Assembly (NCBI RefSeq): GCF_902459505.1
Contig: NC_047096.1
Span: forward strand, 4,340,001-4,404,000
Length of the DNA: 64,000 bases
Direction: 5' to 3'
Origin: Geotrypetes seraphini
Taxonomy: Eukaryota; Chordata; Amphibia; Gymnophiona; Dermophiidae
Part shown: positions 1 through 40,133 of the stretch, one piece after another
Numbering within the stretch: the stretch's first letter is position 1
Layout of the letters: each line of letters begins with the position of its first letter
Program-made: the position numbers and the translations under genes
The notes under the pieces: model-generated
Seen by the model: the letters and a program-made list of their open reading frames with translations, nothing else
Database searches by the model: none
Told to the model about the DNA's origin: nothing

Positions 1-38
1 AATTCCAGACTTCATTCCTTTGATCTCACTGCCTAGTA

Positions 39-835
39 GTGCTGCCTGATTCAGAGAAAAATATTTCAATTTGATTTACCCTGTTGAATCGATTTTTCGA
101 TTCAATTCATTTTCAATTACACAGCTTTTTAAGTTTAAACATTTTATTTAAACAAGGCAATATCAAGGAAATCAGGCAGCACTACCATATTACCTCTCCC
201 CAGCCCCCCTCCCCAATTCTCAGTTTCCCCAGAGCATCCCCAAAGAAAGGACCCCATATTCCCCCTCCCCAGCCCCCCGATTCTCAGCTTCCCCAGGCCC
301 AGAGCATCACCAAATAAATGGGCCCCATATTACCCCTCCCCAGCCCCCTCCCTGATTCTCAGCTTCCACAGAGCATCCCCAAAGGACCCCATATTCCCCC
401 TCCCCAGGCTACAAAGATGATGCTCAGCTTCCCCAGGCCGAGAGCATCTCCAAAGAATAGGCCCCATATTCCCCCTCCCTGATTCTCAGCTTCCTTAAAG
501 AAAGGTCCTGAGCTTCCCCCTTCTTTCCCCCCCCCCATTCCATGGCCTCAGGAAAAGAAGAGAGAACTGCAGCAGAAAGATCCTTTACTTATGCTGAAAG
601 TTAGATATGGGGATATGCTTGCAAGTTGCTGCTGCTGTGGATCGCACACTCGCATGCCAACGTCCTTTCTTCTGATGTAACTTTCGTAGAAGTTACAGTA
701 GATGAAGGTCTCTGGTGGCCATGGCAAAGGGAAAGCCCAAATGCGAGCGGGTCTCGAGGGGGCCGACCTTGAATCGGCGAGTTCAATTTTTTGTGCAAAC
801 AAATCGATTCGAATCACGAATTGGGCAGCACCACT
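39..835. mobile_element. Candidate non-autonomous DNA transposon around a tandem repeat
   Basis: The left end (TGCTGCCTGATTC) and the right end (GGCAGCACCACTA) are related inverted repeats. Both continue inward with AATCGATT-type sequence. The flanks CCTAGTAG (32-39) and CCTAGTAT (836-843) look like a target duplication of about 8 bp. The interior is mostly the 185-540 tandem repeat. Boundaries are approximate because the left end seems to have lost a few bases. No coding sequence is seen. Confidence 0.4.
185..540. repeat. Pyrimidine-rich tandem repeat, about 5 copies of a 60-75 bp unit
   Basis: The phrases CCCCATATT, CCCCTCCCCAGCCCC, GATTCTCAGCTTCCCC and AGAGCATC(A/C)CCAAAG recur in the same order about five times, with unit lengths drifting between 60 and 75 bp. 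It lies in YOD1 intron 1, inside the candidate DNA element. It is a minisatellite, not coding. Confidence 0.75.
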
Positions 836-1317
836 ACCTAGTATGCCTGGAATAGGCTACTTGAGGCCATACGTCACGCCTCTTCCCTTGAGCACAATAC
901 ACCGACTGCTTCCATCACTTACCCTCTCTCCCACTCAGTGGCACCCCTGCACCCCCATTCCACCTCCTTCTGCACTAACCCTCCCCCGCGCTTTCTGTGC
1001 CCTCCCTTTCCACCCCAGTCCCTTTTAAAATCTTTAACCATGCAAGCAGCTTCTTCCGCTGGCTTTTCCTCCGACATCACTTCCTGGCCCCGCAACCTGG
1101 AAGTGATTTCCTAGGGAACCAGGCTAGAGTAGTTGCTTGCAGAGTAAATATTTTAAAGAGGTACTACAGGGCCGGGGGAGGGGTGCCAGTGCCCCAGCAA
1201 GAGGGCACCCATGGCAGTCCAGCCCCCCCTCAGCACCCCAGCCTATTGCGAGCTCACGGCCTGTGTACAGCGCTGGGTACTCCCGGCCTCACGTCCGTTA
1301 CCCTCAGTCGCTCTTAC
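836..1317 (-). other. YOD1 intron 1 (proximal part)
   Basis: This is intron by position, ending at the YOD1 exon 1 donor (GTAAGAGCG on the minus strand). About 1160-1250 resembles the G/C-rich part of the CAGTGGCATAG transposon family also seen near 4435. I see no exon. The catalytic OTU exon of YOD1 must lie to the left of the window. Confidence 0.55.
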
Positions 1318-1525
1318 CGGAGCGGATGGCGCAGTCGCGCAGCCTCCGGTCGCGGTCGGCCAGCTCGAGGCTCTGAGGCGGGAAACCGCGCAGGATCCGC
1401 TGCCGGTCGCCGGGGATGCCGGTGAGGGCGGCGACGCGCTCCTGCAGCTCCCGCACGCTCGACGCCTCGCTCAGGCCCTGCAGCAGCTCGGTGCCGCGCG
1501 CGCTCTTACAGCGCAGGCGCAGCAT
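1318..1525 (-). CDS. YOD1: YOD1 (OTU1) ubiquitin thioesterase, first coding exon, partial gene
   Basis: YOD1 is a cytosolic OTU-family deubiquitinase that works with p97/VCP on misfolded and endocytic cargo. This exon encodes its N-terminal UBX-like domain. Read on the minus strand it begins MLRLRCK, then LLQGL, VRELQ, AALTGI, QRIL.GFPP and the end IRSG, matching the order in human YOD1 (MWRLRCK, LQGL, VRELQ, AAITGI, QRIL.GYPP, IQSG). I chose the ATG at 1525 because the frame further upstream has only a GTG. It is in good Kozak context (A at -3). The exon ends in phase 1 at a GTAAGA donor, the same intron position as human SG|D. The OTU catalytic domain and the C-terminal zinc finger lie outside the window. 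The gene is head-to-head with PFKFB2, as in human. Confidence 0.88.
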
Positions 1526-1739
1526 CCTCGGCCTCCCGGCGTCCCTCACGCGGCCGCGACAGGCCCGGAGCCGGCCGCCTCATAAAGCCGCCGCCGCCGC
1601 ACAACAATGGCGGCCCGCCGCAAATCCCGCGAGAGCGTCGGCCGCGCCGCGTGACGAGGCGCCTGCGCGTCACGCCCCCCCGCCCGCTGATTGGAGAGCC
1701 GCCGTCCAACCGCGAGGCGCGAGGCCCGTCGCGTCACTT
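1526..1739. promoter_or_regulatory. Bidirectional GC-rich promoter between YOD1 and PFKFB2
   Basis: This is a CpG-dense stretch between two divergent first exons, without a TATA box. Visible sites are a YY1-like AATGGCGGC (1606-1614), TGACG/CGTCA half-CRE motifs near 1652 and 1668, an SP1-like run of C with CCCGCCC at about 1675-1685, an inverted CCAAT box ATTGG (1690-1694), and an ETS site CACTTCCGG (1735-1743). Such a set is typical of housekeeping bidirectional promoters. The exact start sites cannot be read from the sequence. Confidence 0.75.
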
Positions 1740-1796
1740 CCGGTTTGCGGGCTGGAGCCGGCGTAAGACAGCTGTCAGTGGCCTCCCGGCTGCAAG
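1740..1796 (+). other. PFKFB2: PFKFB2 non-coding first exon (5' UTR), start uncertain
   Basis: The sequence ends TGCAAG|GTGAGA, a good splice donor at 1797, directly downstream of the CpG promoter and on the plus strand. There is no ATG-initiated frame that joins exon 2, so it is inferred to be a 5' UTR exon. The 5' boundary is only a guess. Confidence 0.5.
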
Positions 1797-1837
1797 GTGA
1801 GACAAGATGAAAAGAGGCCAATGACAGGGGGAAGAAA

Positions 1838-2200
1838 GGTGACAGTGGAGGAGAGGGAGGAGGGAGAAGGAGAAAAAGAGGCAAAGGAGGGGGAGGGAAG
1901 GAAAGGTGACAGTGGAGGAGAGGGAGGAGGGAGAAGGAGAAAAAGAGGCAAAGGAGGGGGAGGGAAGGAAAGGTGACAGTGGAGGAGGAGGAGGAAAAAG
2001 AGGCAAAGGAGGGGGAGGGAAGGAAAGGTGACAGTGGAGGAGAGGGAGGAGGGAGAAGTAGAAAAAGAGGCAAAGGACAGGGAGAGAAGGAAAAGTAACA
2101 GTGGAGGAGGGGCAGGAGGGAGAAAGAGAAAAAGAGGCAAAGGAGGGGGAGGGAAGGAAAGGTGACATTGGATGAGGTGAGGCAAAGGGAGGCCCCAATG
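1838..2200. repeat. Purine-rich minisatellite, about 5 units of 67 bp
   Basis: Units start with GGTGACAGTGGAGGAG at about 1838, 1905, 1973, 2028 (a shortened unit) and 2095, with a last partial unit at 2160. The plus strand is almost pure G/A. It lies just 40 bases past the donor of PFKFB2 exon 1. Long apparent minus-strand frames (Leu/Ser/Pro-rich) across it are a by-product of the repeat. Confidence 0.85.
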
Positions 2201-2772
2201 ACAGAAAGAGGGAGGAGCAAAGTCAGACAATGACAGAAAGAGGGAGAGGAGGACAAAATGAGACAAAGTAAGGTGAGACGCTGAAAGAGGGAACAGATAG
2301 AGCGTGGTAAAGATAGGAACTGAAGCAGGACATTCACATTTACTAAAGATAGAGATGGGCAAATCATTTGCATGCAAACTCACCCACTCAGTGAGTGATT
2401 GAGTCGGTGCAGAACCCTCACAGTAGTGACAGGAGAAGCAGCCTGCTGTCAGGGCTTCCAACGGCTTTTTAAAATCTTTTTTTTTAATGGCAAAGATATT
2501 TTGCGTGCCTATCTGGGATTGGAGGGAGCGAATGAGGGCAGCACCGTCAAAGCAGAAAGGGTAGAATAAGATCAAAAGACTGACAGACTTTTATACAGAT
2601 GTGAAGCATGGTGGAAATTTAGAGGAAAAACTGCAACATTAATGGTTCCAGATGTTCTCATTATGTTTATATAAAAACTTGATGTATCACTTGCCTTTAG
2701 CAGACCAGACCAGTTTATAGTTTTAAAATAACCAACAATGCAGAAAAGAATTCCATTAAAAAATTACCCCCA
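2201..2772. other. PFKFB2 intron 1, no recognisable feature
   Basis: The G/A-rich composition fades out after the minisatellite. I see no exon, repeat ends or RNA gene in this stretch. Confidence 0.5.
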
Positions 2773-3432
2773 CCCCTTTTTACAAAACTGTAGTGTGGTT
2801 TTTAGCGCCGGCCATGGCAGTAACAGCTCCAACGCTCATAGGATATCCCATCCAAACTCACACGTAGAACCCACCTGTTTAGCTATCCTACCCTAAAGGC
2901 CTGCCATTACAAAAGATATCTAAATAGAATTCTTGCCTTCCAAGCAGGTCAGCTCAATGACTGGCTAGCCCACATCATCTCACGCACTTCATCCTACTTA
3001 AACTTCAGGAAACTACTAAAAACTAATCTTTTCACCCGATTCACACCCTAAACCCCTATACCATACACCGGCCCCTTCTTTCTCACCATGTCCTTCATGC
3101 AGATTGTCTTGACCTTCTTCCCTGTACCATTTATTACCCTGATTGTACCTATCATCGCTGATTGTACCATACTTCGCCGATTGTACCACCGTTCGCTGAT
3201 TGTTCTATTTTTCTCTGTTTGTACCATTTTTCTCTGCCACCTATTTTCTCTGTTTGTACCATTGTACCAATTTCGCTGATTGTCCAGACCTTCTTCATTG
3301 TAAACCGCCTCGAACTACTATGGCTTTGGTAGTATATAAGAAATAAAATTATTATTATTATTCTATGAGTGTCGGAGCTGTTACCCCCCACGACCAACGC
3401 TAAAAATGATAGTGTAATTTTGTAAAAAGGGG
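2773..3432. mobile_element. Palindromic MITE split by an L2-like LINE 3' end
   Basis: The left arm (2773-2842, starting CCCCTTTTTACAAAACTG) and right arm (3362-3432, ending GTAAAAAGGGG) are inverted copies of each other over about 70 bp, including TAACAGCTCC and CTCATAG. The middle, 2843-3361, is a 5'-truncated L2-like LINE with the typical RT tail (FRKLLKTNLF), a 3' UTR with CCGCCTCGAACTAC, AATAAAATT and an ATT-repeat tail. The LINE landed at the centre of the palindrome. Confidence 0.7.
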
Positions 3433-3671
3433 AGGAGTTAATTTGTTGCAATCATTAATCTTTAATTTATTATACCCTCTGTTTAGTTTTTTTATTTTCT
3501 GCAGTTGTCCTGTACAAGGCATTTATGTTGAGATATTGGTTTTATAGGTCAAATGCATATACAATAAAATACATCTGATTTTCATTATGAAATTATGTTT
3601 TTATTTTAGTATCTATTATTCAACAGAAAAAGAAATAACTGAACATACTGTGGATATTTGGAGCTGCAGTG

Positions 3672-34355
<30,684 letters not shown>

Positions 34356-34811
34356 CCATCCCTAACCATTGCTGTCTCGTTCACATGCAAATGACAGCTG
34401 CCTTGTTTATTCCCTCTCTCATCCCTTCATTGTTTTGATTGCAGGCTGATTTTAGACATTTCCATTGGGGAGCTGATTCTGTCCCTTAGTTCTAAGCAGG
34501 GAATGATTTAAGTCTAGTGTAATCCTTTCCAGCTTTTACTTGGAACTGAAATGCCTGAGTGTTCTTACCTGAAAAACATCAACTTAAGAGGTTTTGTTTG
34601 TTCAGCTGGGATCAGTTAAGATCCATAGTCAAAGCTGGACTGACTCATCCTATCTATAGACTTAAAGTGTTCTGCAAAGCTCCAACCTTAACATAAAGTT
34701 TGAACAAACCTTAATGTAAAGTTTGAGTAAAGTTTATCCTTTTTTTCATATTAGGCAGATGGTAAATAAGAGCCTCAGAAAATATCCCAGAGATAGGGTT
34801 TCACACATGGC
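34356..34811 (+). other. PFKFB2: PFKFB2 3' UTR, extent unknown
   Basis: This non-repetitive sequence directly follows the stop. No canonical AATAAA is present before the SINE cluster at 34812, so the UTR probably continues or uses a variant signal. Confidence 0.5.
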
Positions 34812-34838
34812 GGGGAGTGTGTGGTGCAGGGGTTAGAG

Positions 34839-34997
34839 CAGGGATCTCAAAGTCCCTCCTAGAGGGCCGCAATCCAGTCGGGTTTTCAGGATTTCTCCAA
34901 TGAATATGCATTGAAAGCAGTGCATGCACATAGATCTCATGCATATTCATTGGGGAAATCCTGAAAATCCGAATGGATTGCGGTCCTGAGACCCCTG
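34839..34997. mobile_element. hAT MITE, GGTTAGAG target duplication, inside a SINE
   Basis: Termini CAGGGATCTCAAAG and GAGACCCCTG are inverted, flanked by exact GGTTAGAG (34831-34838 and 34998-35005). The target is the box A region of the SINE. Confidence 0.88.
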
Positions 34998-35079
34998 GGT
35001 TAGAGCTACAGCCTCAGGACCCTGAGTCTGTGGGTTCAAATCCCTTGCTGCTCCTTGTGACTCTGGGTAAGTCACTTAA

Positions 35080-35605
35080 CCAAAAACCTCAAATACCCTT
35101 AGTTCAAATCCTGTTCTCAGAAAAAGCGATTTCACTTTTTCCTCCTTTACAATAGCATCATTTTAAACCTCTTCCTAAAGCTCAACCACGCACTGTGGAC
35201 TTAAAACTCAAAAAGCCACTACTAGGCTTCAGGAATCTTGTAAAGGGGGGTGAAAAAGCCTCTGCTAATTTTATAAACATTCAGGCTACTCTTAGAGTTA
35301 CCTCATGGGCATAAAAAAGCCTCCTCCAAGTATTCCTACCTTCAGTAATAAATACTTTTCAAATATTTCAATAAATGTCCATCCACATGCGCTGGGAGCC
35401 CTACTCGACACTCCTAAAGCCTAGTAGTGGCTTTTGGGGTTTTAAGTCCACAGTGCGTTGTTGAGCCTTAGGAAGAGGTTTAAAATGATGCTGTTGTTTA
35501 GGAATAAAAAGTGAAACCGCTTATTTTGAGAACAGGATTTGCTCTAAGGGTATTTGAGTTTTTTGATGATTAAAGTCCCTTTGTGTTTGTGAGTGTGGAG
35601 TGAGT
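35080..35605. mobile_element. Foldback element with long inverted arms
   Basis: Left arm 35082-35235 (AACCTCAAATACCCTTAG onward) and right arm about 35410-35565 are inverted copies over about 150 bp, including CATCATTTTAAACCTCTTCC and CACTGTGGACTTAAAA. An unpaired 40-nt extension (35566-35605) follows the right arm only. With the adjoining MITE (35606-35727) it is flanked by the 12-bp repeat TAAGTCACTTAA (35068-35079, 35728-35739). Non-coding. Confidence 0.75.
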
Positions 35606-35727
35606 TTTACTAAGGTGCGCTAGTGTTTTTAGCACGCGCTAAATGAAAAATTCTAACGCAAGCTCTGTGGAGGCGTTAGCTTGTGCGGTATTGTAAAACC
35701 GCTAGTGCACCTTAGTAAAAGGGGCCC
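35606..35727. mobile_element. Harbinger-like MITE
   Basis: Inverted ends TTTTACTAAGGTGCGCTAG and CTAGTGCACCTTAGTAAAA followed by GGGGCCC. It abuts the right target repeat of the foldback element. Confidence 0.65.
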
Positions 35728-35870
35728 TAAGTCACTTAATCCTCCCATTGCCCCAGGTACACTTGATAGAGTTTGAGCCCATCGGGACAGAAAAGGAAAT
35801 ATGATAAAGTTCCTGAATGTAAAAACCACTTCGGATAAGTAATAAAATAAAAAAACAAATAAAAGGTAAC

Positions 35871-36354
35871 TTGAGATACATGGCTTTCGGTCCAGCTTGT
35901 GTCAGCTTCTTCTCCCTCCTCTTCCTTTCATCACATTCTTCTTCTTGTTTTACCCAGTGGCGTGGTGTAGCTGTGCCCATCCACCCAGAAGCAGCACCAC
36001 ACTCCCCTCTCTTTCTCTCCTCTGCCGACAGCCGGTATCTGCCCCTGTCTCTGAACCCTTTCCCTGATGTACGTCAGAGGCTGCCACAGCGATTCATTTT
36101 TGCTGCCTGCGTGGGCCCAGCAGGCTTCCCTCGGCCGCGTCCTGCCCTCGCTGACATCGTCTCCATCCATTTCCTTATTGGTGGGATACAGCGATGGGAA
36201 ACTTGCAGAGCCGGCACAGGCAGTGAAAAGGAATCACTGTAGCTGCATCTGTGAGGGGGGAGGGGAATTGCCAGTCTGTGGGTGGAGGAATGGGGAGAGA
36301 GGGAGAGATGTTGGATGCAGGGGGAAGCTGAAGGAAGGTACTGAAGGGGATAGA
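35871..36354. other. Intergenic, CAGTGGCGTGG-type repeat
   Basis: 35955-36340 begins CAGTGGCGTGGTGTAGC and is C-rich then G-rich, like other members of the CAGTGG..TAG group. Ends not defined. Apparent frames on both strands are not coding. Confidence 0.4.
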
Positions 36355-36668
36355 CTTAGTAGATAAGGACAGGTTGTTCACCCTCTCCAAGGTAGGGAGA
36401 ACGAGAGGGCACTCCCTAAAGCTAAAAGGGGATAAATTCCGTACAAACGTAAGGAAGTTCTTCACCCAGAGAGTGGTAGAAAACTAGAACGCTCTTCCGG
36501 AGTCTGTTATAGGGGAAAACACCCTCCAGGGATTCAAGACTAAGTTAGACAAGTTCCTGCTAAACTGGGACGTACACAGGTGAGGCTGGACCCATTTAGA
36601 GCACTGGTCTTTGACCTGCTGGACACAATGGACCACTGGTCTGACCCAGCAGCGGCAGTTCTTATGTT
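36355..36668 (+). mobile_element. CR1 LINE 3' end
   Basis: RT end (GGACAGGTTGTTCACCCTCT, AGGAAGTTCTTCACCCAGAG) through the 3' UTR to CAGTTCTTATGTTA. Confidence 0.8.
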
Positions 36669-37246
36669 ATAAAAAATGAGATATGTATGGGGTAGGGAGA
36701 TGTGGAAGGTTTTCAGAAATGTGCAAGGCTTCAATATCTAGCTAGCAGCATCTGCCATTTTCACTGAGTCTGTCTTCCCCATCCTTCATGTGTATCTGAG
36801 TGTCTTCTACAGGGACGTACGGGTTGCAGTTTGCTCACATGTTAATGAGTTGCAGATCTTTTTCACTTTATCTTTTTTTCTTTTCTCCTCTTCCTTCTCC
36901 AAAATGCTTGACCTTTCCTTTGCTGTCCTTCCTTTTCAGCCTCAGGCGGGAAATACTTGTCCGTGAGTATCAAAGATTGGAACTTCAATTTAATCATTGC
37001 ATATATTTCGATGTTTTACTAAGCAGTGCTATTCATATTTTGGATGTGTGCATTGCAAATACATCTAAATCCCAGCTTCAGAAAGCCAGGATAGGCTTGT
37101 GCAAAACTCAAATATGTGTCTCTGGCAAGAGGATGTGTTTTGGGTGGGACTAGGGCAGTGCAAAAAGAATTCTCTGTCACATTATCAATGGAATTTACAC
37201 CAAATCCCAGAGACATCGAAATTAGAGAAAATTGTTCACCTTAGGC
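36669..37246. other. Intergenic, no clear feature
   Basis: A TTTTCAG...GTGAGT pair at 36925-36970 could be a chance mini-exon. I could not link it to any gene. Confidence 0.35.
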
Positions 37247-37445
37247 TAGATTCACTAGCCCCCCATTCCGTGTCCGATCCGTGCCCGATTGCATGCAGGC
37301 CGACGAATTCACAAAAGGCCTGCATGCAAATGGGGATGATCGTTGACATGCTCCCCACCCATGTCACGGATCGCTAGAGAGCGATCCTTGAGCATGTGCA
37401 GACCATCTTCCTTGCCTGTAGATGGTCTCCGCATGCTCTGAGTAG
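37247..37445. mobile_element. Dispersed MITE beginning GGCTAGATTCACTA
   Basis: Second copy of the 6685-6905 family (GATTCACTAG, GTGTCCGATCCGTG, GCATGCAAATGGGGATGATCG). Confidence 0.5.
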
Positions 37446-37489
37446 GGAACATTTTTTGCAAGGCCTATGAATACATTTTCTCTTCCAAA

Positions 37490-37791
37490 GTTGTTTTTAT
37501 TCTGGTTGGCCACAAGAGTGACCTGGAAGCAGAAAGCGTCGTGCCCCGGGCTGAGGTAGAGGCAATGGCAGTGTTGCTGGGCATGTCGGACTTCGAAACA
37601 TCAGCAATGTGGATGCTGCTTTTGAATTTCTGATGCAACGTATCTGCACGCAGAAGCCCAGCCGTACAGCGAGAGCTGGGAGGGGGGGGGGTCAAACTAG
37701 TCTATCATATCACAAAGTTCACCCCCAGGAGGAAGAAACCAATACATGTTACCCAAAAGACAGGGTGAATGGAAGGCGACCAAATCACTGA
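37490..37791 (+). pseudogene. Rab39/Rab42-like small GTPase, broken C-terminal piece
   Basis: The first frame reads VVFILVGHKSDLEAESVVPR, then AMAVLLGMSDFETSA. This is the G4 (GHKSDL, as NKxD) and G5 (ETSA) region typical of Rab39/Rab42. Directly after ETSA the homology continues one frame over as NVDAAFEFLMQRI (near 37606-37645), so there is a small deletion/frameshift. No C-terminal prenylation cysteines are seen. Everything before the G4 motif is missing, and the left edge lies 44 bases from a MITE. No Rab gene is expected between PFKFB2 and C4BPB in human, so this is probably a stray duplicate. I cannot tell Rab39 from Rab42. Confidence 0.6.
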
Positions 37792-38359
37792 TTCAAAGAC
37801 AGCTTGGATTAGCTTTTTGTTTTGCAAGCCTGTGGTTTTAACTCGCTTTAAGCCTGTGTGTTAAAGCCACGGGCTTGCCCTGCGGGGAAGCAGACACTCC
37901 TGTAGCATATAACTGGCACACACATGTCTGTTCCTGCATGATTTTAGATCAGATTCCACACGGGCAGGTCCTGTTCTAAAATATTAAGGAACTTGACACA
38001 TTCCAACATGGCTACATCTGTTCTAAAATCCACCTCTTAAAAGAAAAACGTGGTCCCTTACTGCCATCCTTTTAACTAGGCGTGCAAGATTGCAAAAGAG
38101 AATACGTACATGGCATAATATAGAAACAACACATAAAGAGCTTCATTCTGTGTTCTTTCTGCAGCTGGGATACATCTGGGTACAATAATACCAGTCTCGA
38201 ACTTTTTTCCATAGGTATTAGGAAAATTAATCTTCCTTTCATTTGTATCAATACTTATATCATTAATGCTTATGCTCTAATTCCTCATTTTAATTAGACC
38301 TTATGTATAGGTCACAGTTTCCCTTACCCTCTCCTTTAGGCTTAGCCATGTTTTTAAAA
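37792..38359. other. Intergenic, no clear feature
   Basis: Nothing I can assign. Confidence 0.35.
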
Positions 38360-38590
38360 TTATTCTTTGTTACCCTCCAGATATTTTTTCCCTAAATGTA
38401 CCTTTATTTTCTTTAAAGATTGTAGTTCATCCCCCTCTCCTTTTATATCGGTAATTATTTGTACGTATATACTGTACGTTTATTTGTATAAAATTGTTTT
38501 ATTTTTGTCTCCTATTTTTAAATTGTCATACGCATTGAAGTACTTGACATTGCGTGTACAACAAACTTTTAATAAACTTGAAACTTGATA
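38360..38590 (+). mobile_element. LINE 3' end with AAACTTGA tail
   Basis: A T-rich 3' UTR ends AACTTTTAATAAACTTGAAACTTGA. Similar ends occur at 48000 and 58905. Confidence 0.5.
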
Positions 38591-39112
38591 TGGTAAACTT
38601 TTGAAACTAGCCAGAAGAAGGAGCAGCGTAATCGAACACAATGAAAGAAAAACAATTTCGGAAGCCCCCAATAAAGGAGACAAAGCCCTAGAAGAAGACA
38701 AGTTAATAACGAGTGAAAAAACACAACTAGGTTTAACTTTGCATTTTTGCACTAATGGAGTTTATTCTACTGTCTTATTTGTTGCCTTTATACAACACAA
38801 ATGATCTTAAGTTGAGTGAAAGGGAATAAGAAATCCAATATAAAGCGACTTTCACCCTCTTAATATTAATAAAATAATAGATCGGTGAAGAACGGGTGGC
38901 ATTATCTGATATTTATGCAAAGTAGCTGTCCTCTGATGATAGAAGAACCAAAACCACTTCTACTTGTCATCAGAAACAAAACAGGTCCATGCATTTATCA
39001 CAAACACTAATTCAGGGGCACTATAACAAGTGTCCAGAGAAGCTGAGCAACCAGTAAAATGAAAAAATAAGGAGGAAAGAGCCTCAGATGCCAAACTCCA
39101 CCCTACAGAGAC
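38591..39112. other. Intergenic, unassigned
   Basis: A 67-codon plus-strand frame (38601-38804) is rich in Lys and Glu but matches nothing I know and has no splice context. Confidence 0.3.
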
Positions 39113-39154
39113 AGGTGCAGTGGCATAGTAAGGGGGAGCAGTTCGCCCCAGCTG

Positions 39155-40002
39155 TTTGAGGCTTGTGCAGCTGAGGACGGAGCTTAGGTATTGGTGGAAT
39201 GAGGCATTGTGACATCACAATCTCAGCTCTAGAATGTTGCTACTTAGGATTTTAAAGCATTTGAGGCTTGTGCAGATGAGGACGGAGCTTAGGCATTGGT
39301 GGAATGAGGCGTTATGACATCACAATCTGAGCTCTAGAATGTTGCTACTTATGATTTTAAAGGGTTTGAGGCTTGTGCAGATGAGGACGGAGCTTAGGCA
39401 TTGGTGGAATGAGGCATTATGACATCACAATCTGAGCTCTAGAATGTTGCTACTTATGATTTTAAAGGGTTTGAGGCTTGTGCAGATGAGGACGGAGCTT
39501 AGGTATTGGTGGAATGAGGCATTGTGACATCACAATCTCAGCTCTAGAATGTTGCTACTTAGGATTTTAAAGCATTTGAGGCTTGTGCAGATGAGGACGG
39601 AGCTTAGGCATTGGTGGAATGAGGCATTATGACATCACAATCTGAGCTCTAGAATGTTGCCACTTAGGATTCTAAAGGGTTTGAGGCTTGTGCAGATGAG
39701 GACGGAGCTTAGGCATTGGTGGAATGAGGCATTATGACATCACAATCTGAGCTCTAGAATGTTGCTACTTATGATTTTAAAGGGTTTGAGGTTTGTGCAG
39801 ATGAGGGCGGAGCTTAGGTATTGGTGGAATGAGGCATTGTGACATCACAATCTCAGCTCTAGAATGTTGCTACTTAGGATTTTAAAGGGTTTGAGGTTTG
39901 TGCAGATGAGGGCGGAGCTTAGGTATTGGTGGAATGAGGCATTGTGACATCACAATCTCAGCTCTAGAATGTTGCTACTTAGGATTTTAAAGTGTTGGAG
40001 GC
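39155..40002 (+). repeat. Satellite array, 8 full units of exactly 105 bp
   Basis: The GAG of TTTGAGGCTTGTGCAG falls at 39158, 39263, 39368, 39473, 39578, 39683, 39788, 39893 and 39998, every 105 bp. Units share GGACGGAGCTTAGG, GGAATGAGGCATT, TGACATCACAATCT and CTCTAGAATGTTGC. Higher-order similarity is visible: units 1 and 4 both have TATTGG/ATTGTG/TCTCAG. The right end runs into the right terminus of a TAGAGAATGACACGG hAT element (ending 40125). Confidence 0.95.
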
Positions 40003-40125
40003 TTGTGCAGATGAGGATGGAGCTTGCAGGAATGAGGCAAGGACAGGAAATGAACTCACAGGTACGGGATGGGAAAATGAGTTCCCAAGAGGACGGGGAA
40101 AAATTTGTCCCTGTGTCATTCTCTA
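40003..40125. mobile_element. Right end of a hAT element adjoining the satellite
   Basis: GGGGAAAAATTTGTCCCTG followed by TGTCATTCTCTA matches the right ends at 29385 and 18028. The left terminus was not found, so the array seems to fill or replace the rest of the element. Confidence 0.6.
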
Positions 40126-40133
40126 GCCAGCGT

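Larger units (their letters stand above)
34812..35870 (+). mobile_element. CORE-SINE split by a hAT MITE, a foldback element and a Harbinger-like MITE
   Basis: The SINE head (GTGTGGTGCAGGGGTTAGAG) is cut by the hAT MITE at 34839-34997, resumes with box B-like GGGTTCAAATCCC up to 35079, is cut again by 35080-35727, and ends at 35740-35870 with CCCATTGCCCCAGGTAC and a LINE-like tail. Each insertion left a target duplication, so the order of events can be read. Confidence 0.75.

Noticed and set aside
1526-1549. Longer YOD1 N-terminus starting at 1549
   Set aside because: The codon at 1547-1549 is GTG, not ATG. The first ATG in frame is at 1525.
1546-2575. Long minus-strand open frames (up to 275 codons) rich in Leu, Ser and Pro
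   Set aside because: They lie over the purine minisatellite and are produced by its repeat unit being free of stops. No start context, splice sites or domain.
36925-36970. Mini-exon between TTTTCAG and GTGAGT
   Set aside because: Only 23 bases, in no reading frame that links to PFKFB2 or the Rab piece.
38601-38804. 67-codon Lys/Glu-rich frame
   Set aside because: No recognisable domain, no splice sites, and it follows directly on a LINE tail.
39155-40002. CRISPR-like regular direct repeats
   Set aside because: The whole 105-bp unit repeats with no unique spacers, and the host is a vertebrate.
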